This document shows positions 8,866-18,352 of a DNA stretch of 64,000 nt, in pieces. The position numbers and the translations under genes are program-made. Numbering within the stretch: position 1 is the first letter of the stretch; each line of letters opens with the position of its first letter. The stretch is from Flagellimonas pelagia (GTDB lineage Bacteria > Bacteroidota > Bacteroidia > Flavobacteriales > Flavobacteriaceae), in the NCBI RefSeq assembly GCF_003584135.1, contig NZ_QXFI01000025.1:1-64000 (forward strand). Reading direction: 5' to 3'. The notes below the pieces were generated by a model that searched no databases, had not been told where the DNA came from, and saw only the letters and a list, made by a program, of their open reading frames with translations.

Positions 8866-9450
8866 ATGAATTTCAACTTTAAGGAAATAGCTACAGCGGG
8901 AATGATCCTTTTTGCCGTGATCGATATCTTGGGAAGCATCCCGATCATCATATCGCTAAGGAACAAGGTAGGTCACATACAATCGGAAAAGGCCTCGATT
9001 GTTGCTGCCTGCATTATGGTGGCGTTTTTGTTCGTTGGGGAAAAGATCTTGAAGCTCATCGGTATCGATGTGAACTCCTTCGCCGTGGCCGGTGCATTCA
9101 TCATTTTCTTTCTGGCCATTGAGATGATCTTGGGGATTACCCTATATCGTGACGATGTGCCGGAGACCGCTTCCATCGTTCCCATTGCTTTCCCTTTGAT
9201 CGCTGGTGCAGGAACCATGACATCACTTTTGGCCCTTCGCGCCGAATATCATGTGGAGAACATCATTGTTGCCATTCTACTAAACATTATCTTTGTATAT
9301 ATCGTTCTTAAATCCAGTGCGCGAATAGAACGGGTGTTGGGCAAAAATGGACTTAACATCATCCGAAAGGTGTTCGGTGTGATCTTGATGGCCATTGCGG
9401 TAAAGCTTTTTGCCTCCAACATCAACCAATTGCTCGAGCACGGATATTAA
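8866..9450 (+). CDS. MarC family integral membrane protein
   Basis: 194 residues from ATG 8866 (MNFNFKEIATAGMILFAVID). The frame is open to an upstream ATG at 8809, but that segment is not hydrophobic or conserved and contains the candidate promoter. The protein has about six membrane segments and MarC hallmarks (DILGSIPIIISL near the N-terminus, FPLIAGAGTMTSLL in the middle). The family sits in the inner membrane and has no firmly established substrate; the old multiple-antibiotic-resistance link was not upheld. A small membrane protein gene follows 9 bases downstream. Confidence 0.92.
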   Translation: MNFNFKEIATAGMILFAVIDILGSIPIIISLRNKVGHIQSEKASIVAACIMVAFLFVGEKILKLIGIDVNSFAVAGAFIIFFLAIEMILGITLYRDDVPETASIVPIAFPLIAGAGTMTSLLALRAEYHVENIIVAILLNIIFVYIVLKSSARIERVLGKNGLNIIRKVFGVILMAIAVKLFASNINQLLEHGY

Positions 9451-9459
9451 AACAGTGTC

Positions 9460-9657
9460 ATGAATAAGACCCTTAGTATCATCCTCATCATTTTGGCCAT
9501 GGGGCTCATCGCCTATAATGTGACCTTAGTGGATTTTGAAAATCCGTTCCATGGCGATAGTACCATTGCCCTCATCGGCATTGTGGCCTCGTTGTGTGCC
9601 ATCGTATTGCTGCTGATCTTTATGACCTCCAAAAAGATTGAAAAGAAGCTGAAGTAA
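9460..9657 (+). CDS. Small two-helix membrane protein, function unknown
   Basis: 65 residues with two predicted membrane segments (about 5-24 and 34-56) and a lysine-rich end (SKKIEKKLK). It starts 9 bases after marC and is probably co-transcribed with it. I do not recognise a family. The 3' end lies 7 bases from the convergent S41 protease gene. Confidence 0.75.
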   Translation: MNKTLSIILIILAMGLIAYNVTLVDFENPFHGDSTIALIGIVASLCAIVLLLIFMTSKKIEKKLK

Positions 9658-9664
9658 GATTCGA

Positions 9665-11293
9665 TCAAGGTTTGACCCTAACGGCTCCTACTTGGGATGG
9701 GTCTATTATGGCTTCATCCAGTTGTTTTACCTTTTTCAGCATGGGATCAAAATCCCCTTTGATTTGTGCGGACATGTTGGGCGAAAACAATTGCTCTGCA
9801 ATATTTGCCTTCAGATAGGCCTTTATCTTATCCTCATAGGCATAGAAATCCAACCTTACCTTTCTATCCAACACAAACTGGATAAAACGGTCAAAAAGGA
9901 TGTCGTCTACCTTGAATTCATCCAAAAATTGGTTCTGGGTATATTCGGCATAGCGTGTCCTGTCCTCTTCCAAATGTTCAAAAACAAACCTAGCGAAGAA
10001 TTGGTAGGTGTCATCCATGCTGTCTATGGCCTCTTCCTCATTGCTGCCTATGGGCACGAATACATCGGGAATGATCCCACCACCACCGTAGACCACTTTC
10101 CCTTTTGGGGTCACAAATCTTAGGGAGTCCGCTACCTTAATGCTATCGGCCGATACAAGCTCCCCGCTGGAATAGCGTTCCATGAACTTTTTATAATAAT
10201 CGTGGTTACCGTTCTTGTATGATTTTTGGATGGAACGACCCGTGGGCGTGTAGTATCTGCTTACCGTCAACCTGACCGCAGAACCGTCCCCGAGGTCCAT
10301 TTCGCGTTGTACCAAACCTTTGCCGAAAGAACGTCTTCCCACAATGGTTCCGATATCGTTATCCTGAAGGGCTCCTGCGATGATCTCGCTGGCAGAGGCC
10401 GATCGCTCGTTGATCAGCACATATACGGGTTTGTCCTCAAAATCTCCTTTGTCGGTAGCGTACGCTTTTTTTATCCTTCCCTTTTTATTTTTGGTGAACA
10501 CGATCAATTTGTCCTCCCCTAAAAATTCATCGGCCAGTTTTTCTGCAATGCCCAAATATCCACCGGGATTGTCCCTAAGGTCGAGGACCAATTTTTCGGC
10601 CCCTCTCAATTTTAGTTTCTTGAGGGCATCCTTAAATTCATCAAAGGTGGATTCCGCAAAACGATTTATTTTGATGTAACCCATATCACCCGTTAGCATG
10701 TAGTATGCATCCACGCTCCTGATCGGTACACGGTCACGGGTCACGGACATGTCCAATACCTTGTTCTCGGATTTTCTAAAAACCTTCAGGTTCACCTTGG
10801 TCCCTATTTTTCCTTTTAAAGTGGAAACCACATCGTCATTGGGTATCCTCCTGCCGTACAAGGTATCTTGATCGGCCATTAAAATACGGTCACCAGGCCT
10901 TATACCGCTAATGTAGCTGGGCCCGTTCTTTATGGTCCTGATCACGGTGATGGTATCCCTAAACATATAAAAACTGACGCCGATACCGGCAAAATCCCCC
11001 TTCATGCTCTCAGCGACCTCGTTCATTTCACTCTTGGGAATATAAACGGAATGGGGGTCCAATTTGCCCAATATGTTGTTGACGGTCACATCCACAATAC
11101 TGTCCGTATCTATTTCATCCACATACTCATAATCGATATAGTCGATGAGTCTGTTGAGTTTATCCTTTTTGGAATTGGTGGAAAAGAGTTTTTCCGGTGA
11201 ATCGTTGAAGTGGAGTTTGCCCCCTATAAAGATGCCGATGGCTACTGCCAGTGCCAACAAGGTGGGCCAAATATATCCGTTGATCTTTTTCAT
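9665..11293 (-). CDS. S41 family C-terminal processing peptidase
   Basis: 542 residues. Domains in order: N-terminal membrane anchor (about 7-25), PDZ domain (about 85-175, GPSYISGIRPGDRIL), S41 protease domain (about 180-365) and a C-terminal helical extension. The catalytic dyad is Ser300 (middle serine of RSASASE) and Lys325 (RRSFGKG), with exactly the spacing of E. coli Tsp. It is predicted to act in the periplasm, cleaving C-terminal regions of envelope proteins. The dCMP deaminase gene lies 16 bases upstream, so they may share a transcript. Confidence 0.95.
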   Translation of the reverse strand: MKKINGYIWPTLLALAVAIGIFIGGKLHFNDSPEKLFSTNSKKDKLNRLIDYIDYEYVDEIDTDSIVDVTVNNILGKLDPHSVYIPKSEMNEVAESMKGDFAGIGVSFYMFRDTITVIRTIKNGPSYISGIRPGDRILMADQDTLYGRRIPNDDVVSTLKGKIGTKVNLKVFRKSENKVLDMSVTRDRVPIRSVDAYYMLTGDMGYIKINRFAESTFDEFKDALKKLKLRGAEKLVLDLRDNPGGYLGIAEKLADEFLGEDKLIVFTKNKKGRIKKAYATDKGDFEDKPVYVLINERSASASEIIAGALQDNDIGTIVGRRSFGKGLVQREMDLGDGSAVRLTVSRYYTPTGRSIQKSYKNGNHDYYKKFMERYSSGELVSADSIKVADSLRFVTPKGKVVYGGGGIIPDVFVPIGSNEEEAIDSMDDTYQFFARFVFEHLEEDRTRYAEYTQNQFLDEFKVDDILFDRFIQFVLDRKVRLDFYAYEDKIKAYLKANIAEQLFSPNMSAQIKGDFDPMLKKVKQLDEAIIDPSQVGAVRVKP

Positions 11294-11309
11294 AATAGCA
11301 ATATGGTGT

Positions 11310-11747
11310 TTAGACCATTTCTTCCAAAATGGGCAAATGGAGCACTTCTACCCCAGCCCGCTCCAAGAACTTCAATCCGGAGTCATCTTTATAAGCTTGT
11401 TGGTATACCACACGTTTTATGCCAGCTTGGTGAACCAACTTGCTGCATTCCCTACAAGGGGACAAGGTAATGTACAAGGTAGCCCCCTCACAGGACTGGG
11501 TTGAGGATGCCACTTTCAATATGGCATTGGCCTCAGCATGAAGCACATACCATTTGGTATAGCCTTCATCGTCCTCACAAACATTCTCGAAACCTGTTGG
11601 GGTCCCGTTATACCCATCGGAAATAATCATTCTATCCTTTACGATAATGGCCCCCACCTGCCTTCTTTTGCAGTAGGACAGTTTACCCCATTCCTGGGCC
11701 ATCCTTAGGTATGCCTTATCGTACTTTTCTTGTTTGCTCTCCTTCAT
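11310..11747 (-). CDS. dCMP deaminase family protein
   Basis: 145 residues. A zinc-dependent cytidine/deoxycytidylate deaminase-fold enzyme with the motif HAE (His70, Glu72) and PCREC (Cys98, Cys101) as zinc ligands and proton shuttle. Converts dCMP to dUMP, which feeds dTMP synthesis; this complements the nrdAB genes in the same window. The length is typical of the ComEB/dCMP deaminase group. It is upstream of the S41 peptidase gene on the same strand. Confidence 0.93.
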   Translation of the reverse strand: MKESKQEKYDKAYLRMAQEWGKLSYCKRRQVGAIIVKDRMIISDGYNGTPTGFENVCEDDEGYTKWYVLHAEANAILKVASSTQSCEGATLYITLSPCRECSKLVHQAGIKRVVYQQAYKDDSGLKFLERAGVEVLHLPILEEMV

Positions 11748-11833
11748 AAATCCATGAATAAGCTGATAATTAAATAAATATACCTGCTTTGGAAGATCCT
11801 TACAACCTTATTCGATTAATTTTAACGATGCCC

Positions 11834-12418
11834 TCACTTGGGAAACGTAGCAATGAGCAAGGGTATTGTAATGGCAATGATCAAAATTGAGGCCGCCGCA
11901 ATAAAAATGCTCCGTTTTACCTTCAACAGATCCAATACCACAAAAGCTATGCCCAAAACTATCAGGATAATGGTCACCTGTGACAGTTCTATTCCCGTGG
12001 CAAAACCTAAAAGCGGTGTAACCTTGTCTTCTTCTTCTGCCATCAACATCTTGAAGTAATTGGAAAAGCCAAAACCGTGGACCAATCCAAAAAATCCGGT
12101 GGCCACATAATGCAATAGTTCACCAATATTCACCCCTTCTTTGAACATGTAGGTAAAATTGAACAAAGCCGTCACCAAAATGGTCACTGGAATCAAGAAC
12201 TCTATGAGTCCCACATCCACAGTCACGACTTCATATACGGATAGTGCCAACGAGGTACAATGGGCCACGGTAAAAATGGTCGCCAACACCAATACATGCT
12301 TCCAATTTTTGAACGTAAAGGGCACCGCCAAGGCCGATAAGAACAAGATATGGTCATAGGCCCCAAGATCCAACACGTGGTGAAGCCCCATTTTAACGTA
12401 GAAAAAAAACTCTTGCAT
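11834..12418 (-). CDS. HupE/UreJ family membrane protein
   Basis: 194 residues from ATG 12418 (MQEFFFYVKMGLHHVLDLGAYDH), 10 bases after the stop of the DnaJ-domain gene. A longer frame to 12517 would overlap that gene and adds a basic, non-hydrophobic stretch, so it is rejected. Six or so membrane segments carry the HupE/UreJ features GxxHVLDxxxxDHILFL, FTVAHC and LVHGFGFSN with membrane histidines. The family is linked to nickel or metal transport in hydrogenase and urease operons, but neither operon is present, so its substrate here is open. Confidence 0.85.
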   Translation of the reverse strand: MQEFFFYVKMGLHHVLDLGAYDHILFLSALAVPFTFKNWKHVLVLATIFTVAHCTSLALSVYEVVTVDVGLIEFLIPVTILVTALFNFTYMFKEGVNIGELLHYVATGFFGLVHGFGFSNYFKMLMAEEEDKVTPLLGFATGIELSQVTIILIVLGIAFVVLDLLKVKRSIFIAAASILIIAITIPLLIATFPK

Positions 12419-12428
12419 AGCTTCTTGA

Positions 12429-13166
12429 TTATGAAATTCCTCGCTCCTTTTGAATGGTCTCGTAGGCTTTTTGTACTTCCTTGAACTTTTCCTCCGCTCC
12501 TTTCCGGATGGCCTCATTTTCGGTCACCACACGATCGGGATGGTATTTTTTTGCCATGTTACGATAGGCTTTTTTCACTTCATCATCCGTGACACTTCTA
12601 TCAATTTCCAAAATTTTATAGGCATTATCGGCAGATTTCACGAACATGGCCATTATGCTTTCAAAATCATGTGCGCCCACTCGCAAATAACCGGCTATTT
12701 CCCTCAGCTTTTGGACTTCGGAGGAGCTCAATTGCCCATCGGCCTGTGCAATACCGAACAAAAAATGTAACAATTGTAATCGGACCTCGTAACGGGTGCG
12801 TTGTACCATATAGGCACAGATACGCTCCGCGGAAACCTCTCTTTTTTTGATGACTTCGTTGAAGGTTCGGAAAATGGCGTTGGCCCTTTCCTTTCCATAC
12901 GTGTTCAAAAAATACTGCCTTACATAATCTAACTCGGTTTGGTTTACCTTGCCGTCGGCCTTTATGATGATGGAGCACAGGGAAAGGAGGTTCAATTCAA
13001 AATCGGCAGGGGAAACGGTCTGTTTGCTGGCATTCTGGAACACCGTACCGCCTCCGCTGTTGGAACTTCCCCAACTATCCAGAAGGCTTCCCACGATAAA
13101 CCCCAGAACAGCTCCCGGAAACCGAAATACAAAATAGCCGAGAAAGGCGGCCACCCATTTAATCAT
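12429..13166 (-). CDS. TerB-like and DnaJ domain protein (DjlA-like)
   Basis: 245 residues from ATG 13166 (MIKWVAAFLGYFVF). An N-terminal membrane segment with glycines (about 5-28) is followed by a TerB-like all-helical domain (about 55-165) and a C-terminal J domain (about 178-242) with the HPD motif in KKYHPDRV. This is the arrangement of DjlA, a membrane-anchored J protein that recruits DnaK. The HupE-like gene follows 10 bases downstream, so the pair is an operon. Confidence 0.9.
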   Translation of the reverse strand: MIKWVAAFLGYFVFRFPGAVLGFIVGSLLDSWGSSNSGGGTVFQNASKQTVSPADFELNLLSLCSIIIKADGKVNQTELDYVRQYFLNTYGKERANAIFRTFNEVIKKREVSAERICAYMVQRTRYEVRLQLLHFLFGIAQADGQLSSSEVQKLREIAGYLRVGAHDFESIMAMFVKSADNAYKILEIDRSVTDDEVKKAYRNMAKKYHPDRVVTENEAIRKGAEEKFKEVQKAYETIQKERGIS

Positions 13167-13258
13167 CCTGCAAATTTTAAACCCCAAATATAGGGCTTTG
13201 CTCAGTAAGCAAAGCTTTAAGCAATGTTAAGGGTGGTGAAAAAAACCATACAATACCG

Positions 13259-13266
13259 TATCTTTG
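13259..13266 (+). promoter_or_regulatory. Candidate -7 promoter element (TATCTTTG) for the bacilliredoxin gene
   Basis: Exact TAnnTTTG match 22 bases before the ATG at 13289, in the divergent intergenic space. Confidence 0.5.
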
Positions 13267-13288
13267 GAATCTAATTAAAAATAAGCCT

Positions 13289-13699
13289 ATGTATCCCGAA
13301 GAATTGGTAAAACCTATGCGCGCAGACTTGGCCAACGCCGGGTTTGAGGAACTACATACAAGTGAGGCGGTAGAAAACGCCCTAAAACAGGAAGGAACCA
13401 CCTTGGTCGTGGTCAATTCGGTTTGTGGATGTGCCGCAGCCAACGCCAGACCAGCAGCCAAATTGAGCCTACAGAATGGTAAAACACCAGACCATTTGGT
13501 GACCGTTTTTGCCGGGGTTGATATGGACGCCGTGACAACTGCAAGAAACCATATGGTCCCTTTTCCTCCATCGTCGCCAAGTATGGCACTTTTTAAGGAT
13601 GGGGAACTTGTACATATGATCGAAAGACATCATATTGAAGGTAGACCTGCTGAAATTATTGCAGAAAACCTGATGGAAGCATACGACGAATTTTGTTAA
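13289..13699 (+). CDS. BrxA/BrxB family bacilliredoxin
   Basis: 136 residues. A thioredoxin-fold protein with the bacilliredoxin CGC motif (Cys46-Gly-Cys48 in NSVCGCAA) and the family start MYPEELVKPMRADL. In Firmicutes these proteins remove bacillithiol from oxidised protein thiols; Bacteroidota homologues of the YphP/YqiW type are common. The length is normal. It is a single gene with its own promoter candidate and a strong terminator directly after it. Confidence 0.93.
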   Translation: MYPEELVKPMRADLANAGFEELHTSEAVENALKQEGTTLVVVNSVCGCAAANARPAAKLSLQNGKTPDHLVTVFAGVDMDAVTTARNHMVPFPPSSPSMALFKDGELVHMIERHHIEGRPAEIIAENLMEAYDEFC

Positions 13700-13725
13700 T
13701 GCTTTCGATTATATAGAAAAGACAG

Positions 13726-13749
13726 ACCACCCTTAAGGGTGGTTTTTTT
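13726..13749 (+). terminator. Rho-independent terminator after the bacilliredoxin gene
   Basis: A 7-bp stem ACCACCC/GGGTGGT with loop TTAA, then seven T. It starts 27 bases after the stop at 13699. Confidence 0.9.
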
Positions 13750-13783
13750 ATTTTTACGCTTAACTAAAATTAAAGTCGCGGCC

Positions 13784-14521
13784 GTGCTCAAATTGCTTTC
13801 CTATCCATTGACCGTTCTGTTCTTCATCTGTTTCGGATTGGTCTTGGTGATTTTCCATCCCATTCAATGGTTTTGCCTAAACGTTTTTGGATACGATGCC
13901 CATAAAAGGAGCGTTTCCATCCTCAATTGGTTCATTATGTTGTGCACCGGTATTTTGGGAACCCGTTACAAGTTTGAAAACACACATGACATCCCTACGG
14001 ATAGGCCTCTGATCATTGTGACCAACCACCAGAGCATGTACGATATTCCCCCCATCATCTGGTTTATGCGAAAGTACCATCCCAAGTTTGTGAGCAAAAT
14101 AGAACTCGGTAAAGGGATTCCGAGTGTTTCCTTCAACCTAAGGCATAGTGGATCTGCTTTAATCGACAGGAAAGATCCCAAACAATCCATTGAAGAGCTC
14201 CAAAAACTGGGAAAATATATCCAAAAGCATAACCGAAGTGCGGTGATATTCCCAGAAGGTACCCGAAGTCGGACCGGGGCACCCAAACCTTTTAGAACCA
14301 CTGGACTCAAGGTGTTGATGAAGAACGCGCCTTCGGCCTTGATTATACCTATCAGTATAAACAATTCATGGAAATTGTTAAGATATGGCAAATTCCCCAT
14401 GGGACTGGGCTCCTATGTACAGTTCAAGGTGCATGCCCCAGTAGAAATCCAAGGAAATGCAGATGACGTTATCGCTGAAGTTGAAAAACAAGTTGTTTCG
14501 GGAGTAAATACCGCATCATGA
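13784..14521 (+). CDS. plsC: 1-acyl-sn-glycerol-3-phosphate acyltransferase
   Basis: 245 residues from a GTG at 13784. The frame is open further upstream to a GTG at 13739, but that codon lies inside the preceding terminator hairpin, so I use the internal start; a different near start is possible. Transfers an acyl chain to lysophosphatidic acid at the inner membrane. It has N-terminal membrane segments, the HX4D box in TNHQSMYD and the FPEGTRS box, plus IPISINNS. The stop overlaps the next gene's ATG (ATGA), so it is coupled to the HD-domain protein. Confidence 0.88.
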   Translation: MLKLLSYPLTVLFFICFGLVLVIFHPIQWFCLNVFGYDAHKRSVSILNWFIMLCTGILGTRYKFENTHDIPTDRPLIIVTNHQSMYDIPPIIWFMRKYHPKFVSKIELGKGIPSVSFNLRHSGSALIDRKDPKQSIEELQKLGKYIQKHNRSAVIFPEGTRSRTGAPKPFRTTGLKVLMKNAPSALIIPISINNSWKLLRYGKFPMGLGSYVQFKVHAPVEIQGNADDVIAEVEKQVVSGVNTAS

Positions 14522-15177
14522 ATCAAGACCAATTGGTACAAAATACTGTTCATTTTGTGAAAAAAACCCTTTTGGAAGCCGAGGGCGGTCATGATTGGTT
14601 CCATGTCGAAAGGGTATACAATACCGCAAAACTTATCTTGAAAAATGAACGGGCAGATGTCTTGGTAGTACAACTATCGGCCCTACTGCATGACATCTCG
14701 GACCCCAAATTCCATGATGGGGATGAAACTTTGGGGCCTAAAATGACCCAAGAATTTTTGAGGGGTCAAAATACTTCGGAAGACACTATCGACCATGTAG
14801 TGAAAATTATTCAACACATGTCGTTTAAAAATAGTCTGGACAAAAACCAAGGAGCATTTACTTCAAAAGAAATGGAGATTGTTCAGGATGCCGATAGGTT
14901 GGATGCCATAGGCGCCATCGGTATAGCAAGGGCCTTTAATTACGGAGGATTCAAGAACAGGGCACTGTATGACCCTGGCATGCCCCCGAACCCCAATATG
15001 ACCAAGGAAGAGTACAAAACTTCCAATGCCCCCACCATCAACCACTTTTATGAAAAACTGCTCTTGCTAAAAGATGGCATGCACACCGAAACCGGAAAAA
15101 GAATTGCCCAAGAAAGACACCAATTTATGCTTGAATATCTGGAGCAATTCTACAAAGAATGGAATGGTAGGGAATAA
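14518..15177 (+). CDS. HD domain phosphohydrolase (YedJ-like)
   Basis: 219 residues, ATG overlapping the plsC stop. The HD-superfamily metal ligands are visible: His29 in GGHDWFHVERV, His58-Asp59 in LLHDISD, and the distal Asp in VQDADRLDAIGAIG. The family hydrolyses phosphate esters of nucleotides or related compounds with divalent metal; the natural substrate of this subgroup is not established. Coupling to plsC is positional only. Confidence 0.88.
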   Translation: MNQDQLVQNTVHFVKKTLLEAEGGHDWFHVERVYNTAKLILKNERADVLVVQLSALLHDISDPKFHDGDETLGPKMTQEFLRGQNTSEDTIDHVVKIIQHMSFKNSLDKNQGAFTSKEMEIVQDADRLDAIGAIGIARAFNYGGFKNRALYDPGMPPNPNMTKEEYKTSNAPTINHFYEKLLLLKDGMHTETGKRIAQERHQFMLEYLEQFYKEWNGRE

Positions 15178-15200
15178 CTTTCTCCTAAAAATTTAGACCC

Positions 15201-16646
15201 CTATTTTTTCTGGGATAAACCTCGTGTCAGCCAACCTCTTCTATTTGCCGTAGCTATGGCATAAGGTGTAATCCAAAACAATCCGAAAGTATAAAGGATA
15301 CTATACGAATAGGCCCAAAAAGATTCTGACAGTTGATACCGCTTTGCGTAGAACAATACCGGGAAAGTGGTCACAACAAGAATGCTGGCCAATGTGGAAC
15401 TGATGAACAACAATGGGTGCGACAAAATGAAGAACAGCATGAACAGCAATAAAGGATAGCTCATAACAATATGAAGGAATTGGCTCAAAAACAGAAAACG
15501 CGTTCCGGATTTTGGGCCCTTACGAAAGCTTTTGAACACATATTTTGACATTTCTATATTCTCACGGACATTGCTCCTACCCCATCTAATGAACATTTTG
15601 TAGAGTCCACGATATTTTTCGGGAACATTGGTATAGCAATAGGCATTCCTTTGGAACAATACATGATGGCCCTGCTTTAGAATCATGTTGGTCATGGCGC
15701 GGTCCTCGCCAATATCCGAGGGCTTACCCATAAAAGTTTGGTTGATCCAATCGGGCAAACAGGCAAAAACTGCCGAACTTCTATAGGCAGCCAAGGCACC
15801 TGGGGTACAAAGAACAGAGTTCAAACTGCTCTCTGCAGACCGAACAAATTCAAAACTAAGAACAAAGCTCACATCCAACATTTTTGGCAATAAGGCTTTT
15901 TCGTTGTTCAACACTCTAATATTGCCGGCAACTGCACCACATTCCGGATTGGTGACAAAGGGGCTTACCAAATTGCGCAAGGTGTCTCTTTTTACTATGG
16001 AGTCACTATCAACAGTAACAAAAACCTCTCCCGTACCTTCATTGAAACCGCGGTATAGTGCATGCCGTTTTCCTTGGTTCTTGGATTGTTTGTATATGAC
16101 CAAACAATCTCCCAATTCCCTTTTGGCCTCCTGTATCCAATGCCATGTATCATCTTGACTTCCATCGTCCACGGCAAGTAGCTGCAATTTTTCCTCGGGA
16201 TAATCATTTTTGGCAAGGCTGATCAACGTATGGTAGACTTGTTTTCCTTCATTATAAGCCGGAACAATTACGGTACAAGTGGGCAGTTCCTCATCCGATA
16301 CAGAGGCTATGGCCTTATATTTAAAGTACCTGTACACCGTATATAGAAAAAAGCCGACCCTGAAGAAAAGCAAGGCCCCTGCAAAAACCATAAAATAAAG
16401 ACCCAATGTGGATCCCATTCGTTCCAAGTTGAACTGTTCAAAATCGCCCTGTAGGATATATACAAGATAAGCAGAGCCCAACATAAGCACAAAAGTGCTA
16501 CCCAGAACAAAGACACCCCAAGCATCCGCTGTTTGGAAAAAAGTCCTGATTCTTTGTTTTAGATGAAATCCCTTTTGTTTTTTATACGCGATATGAAGAT
16601 TATTATTTGCGTTTTTTTGCGATTGGTTATATACAGTGTTTCCCAT
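15201..16646 (-). CDS. Family 2 processive-type membrane glycosyltransferase
   Basis: 481 residues. Two N-terminal membrane segments (about 39-62 and 80-103), a cytosolic GT-2 domain (about 120-330) and C-terminal membrane segments (about 385-465). Catalytic motifs are VDDGSQDD, TVDSDS (the DxD equivalent), GEDRAMT and RWGRSNVRE (the QxxRW-like site). The arrangement matches hyaluronan/chitin synthase and NodC-like enzymes that polymerise and export a polysaccharide. No partner export genes are nearby, so the product is unknown. It is transcribed divergently from the following oxidoreductase gene. Confidence 0.88.
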   Translation of the reverse strand: MGNTVYNQSQKNANNNLHIAYKKQKGFHLKQRIRTFFQTADAWGVFVLGSTFVLMLGSAYLVYILQGDFEQFNLERMGSTLGLYFMVFAGALLFFRVGFFLYTVYRYFKYKAIASVSDEELPTCTVIVPAYNEGKQVYHTLISLAKNDYPEEKLQLLAVDDGSQDDTWHWIQEAKRELGDCLVIYKQSKNQGKRHALYRGFNEGTGEVFVTVDSDSIVKRDTLRNLVSPFVTNPECGAVAGNIRVLNNEKALLPKMLDVSFVLSFEFVRSAESSLNSVLCTPGALAAYRSSAVFACLPDWINQTFMGKPSDIGEDRAMTNMILKQGHHVLFQRNAYCYTNVPEKYRGLYKMFIRWGRSNVRENIEMSKYVFKSFRKGPKSGTRFLFLSQFLHIVMSYPLLLFMLFFILSHPLLFISSTLASILVVTTFPVLFYAKRYQLSESFWAYSYSILYTFGLFWITPYAIATANRRGWLTRGLSQKK

Positions 16647-16852
16647 GTGTCCTATTCGTAATTTTTTTATTTGTTGGGATGTACGTTCTCATTCCCTTTT
16701 TAGATGCTTTTTCATGATTTTTTAACGTAATAGGCACATAACCGATTCTAAGAGGCACCTTAATTGCAGATCAAATTGATGGAATCCGTGGCAAATCCCA
16801 TGATCTTTTTCTCTTTTTCGTATCTTGCTAGGACATAATCAAACTAAACAAA

Positions 16853-18277
16853 ATGCAAAGAAGAAATTTTTTGAAAAATGCCGCCGCTGCCTCGGCTGCA
16901 TTCTCTATTGTTCCCAGCTATGTATTGGGCAAAACGCATGTACCACCAAGTGATACTTTGTATGTGGCCGGCTTTGGTGTTGGTGGCAGGGGCAACAGTG
17001 TAATTAATGGGTTGAACGATACCGGTCGCGTAAAATTCGTGTCGTTCTGTGATGTGGATGCCCGCCGTGCCAAGGAAACTTTTGATAAGTTTCCTGATGT
17101 ACCCCGCTACAAAGATTTTAGAAAGGTATATGATGAACGATTGGGCGATATTGACGCCATAATGGTGGCCACACCCGACCATATGCATGCTACCATAGCA
17201 TTGCCCTTTATGCGCGAGAAAAAACACGCTTATGTTGAAAAACCCTTGACCCATAATATTTACGAGGCCCGTTTGATGACCAAAGTGGCCAAGGAAAATG
17301 GCATCGTGACCCAAATGGGGAACCAAGGTGCCTCAAGTGATGATAGCCGAATTGCCCGTGAATGGGTAGAATCCGGCATTATCGGAAAAGTACATACCAT
17401 TGACTGCTGGACCAACCGACCTGTTTGGCCACAAGGAGTTCCCATGCCTACACAAAAGCAAAGGGTTCCCAAGGAATTGGATTGGGACCTTTGGTTGGGC
17501 GTAGCCGCTGATAGGGATTACAATGAAGCCTATCTTCCCTTTAAATGGAGAGGTTTCTGGGATTTCGGTACAGGTGCTTTGGGCGATATGGGCTGCCATA
17601 TTATGGAAACTCCTTTCAGCGTGTTGGATTTGGGTTACCCAAAAGAAGCCGAGGCCAGTTGTACCACGGTTTGGGTGGGTGATTTTGTAGAAGCCGATTA
17701 TAGCCATTCCTGTCCTCCATCATCCAAAATACATTTGAAGTTTGACCATGAAGACCATGGTGAAATTGCCCTTAACTGGTATGATGGCGGTATCAAACCT
17801 GACCTGCCGGACGAGTTGAAGGATGGAGAGACCATCGGTGATTCTGGAGGTGGAACCGTAATGTACGGGGACAAAGGCATCTTGGTTTGTGATACCTATT
17901 CCAGAAATGCACGACTGTTGCCTTCCGATATGATGGATCTGTATAAAGCTCCGGCTCCAAAATACCCAAGGGTACCTGGTAGTGTGGGCGGACATATTGC
18001 AAACTTTGTGGATGGTTGCCAAAACGGAACCCCTACCTCTTCCAACTTTGAAAAAGCTGGGCGATTGACCGAAACCGTATTGATGGGCAACCTTGCTGTA
18101 AAAGCCTACCAGTACAAAGAGTTGAAACCGGGCAAAAAAGCCACTGATTGGGATCCATACGATTCTCCAGGAAGGAGAAAGCTTATGTGGGATGGTGAGA
18201 ACATGAGAATCACCAACTACGATAAGGCCAATGAATGGGTCACCAGAGAATATAGAAAAGGTTGGGAATTGAAATGA
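16853..18277 (+). CDS. Gfo/Idh/MocA family oxidoreductase, Tat-exported
   Basis: 474 residues. The N-terminus has a twin-arginine signal (QRRNFLKNAAAASAAF). A Rossmann NAD-binding domain follows (GFGVGGRGNSVI; the strand-helix pattern to about residue 160), including the conserved EKP in YVEKPLTHN, and then the C-terminal dehydrogenase domain. The family acts on sugars or sugar-like substrates; exported members carry tightly bound cofactor and can take part in oxidative glycoside cleavage. The gene stands alone between divergent promoters and a terminator. It is a distant paralogue of the protein at 33761. Confidence 0.92.
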   Translation: MQRRNFLKNAAAASAAFSIVPSYVLGKTHVPPSDTLYVAGFGVGGRGNSVINGLNDTGRVKFVSFCDVDARRAKETFDKFPDVPRYKDFRKVYDERLGDIDAIMVATPDHMHATIALPFMREKKHAYVEKPLTHNIYEARLMTKVAKENGIVTQMGNQGASSDDSRIAREWVESGIIGKVHTIDCWTNRPVWPQGVPMPTQKQRVPKELDWDLWLGVAADRDYNEAYLPFKWRGFWDFGTGALGDMGCHIMETPFSVLDLGYPKEAEASCTTVWVGDFVEADYSHSCPPSSKIHLKFDHEDHGEIALNWYDGGIKPDLPDELKDGETIGDSGGGTVMYGDKGILVCDTYSRNARLLPSDMMDLYKAPAPKYPRVPGSVGGHIANFVDGCQNGTPTSSNFEKAGRLTETVLMGNLAVKAYQYKELKPGKKATDWDPYDSPGRRKLMWDGENMRITNYDKANEWVTREYRKGWELK

Positions 18278-18295
18278 TTTTCTCCAATCATAATA

Positions 18296-18325
18296 AAAAG
18301 CCACCTAAAAGGTGGCTTTTATATT
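18296..18325 (+). terminator. Rho-independent terminator after the Gfo/Idh/MocA gene
   Basis: AAAAGCCACC/GGTGGCTTTT stem of 10 bp with loop TAAAA and a T-rich tail, 19 bases after the stop. Confidence 0.88.
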
Positions 18326-18352
18326 TTATAAAATTATTATGGAATGCTGACA

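Noticed and set aside
13739-13783. Upstream GTG start of plsC
   Set aside because: The codon lies in the bacilliredoxin terminator hairpin, so the extra 15 residues are unlikely to be translated.
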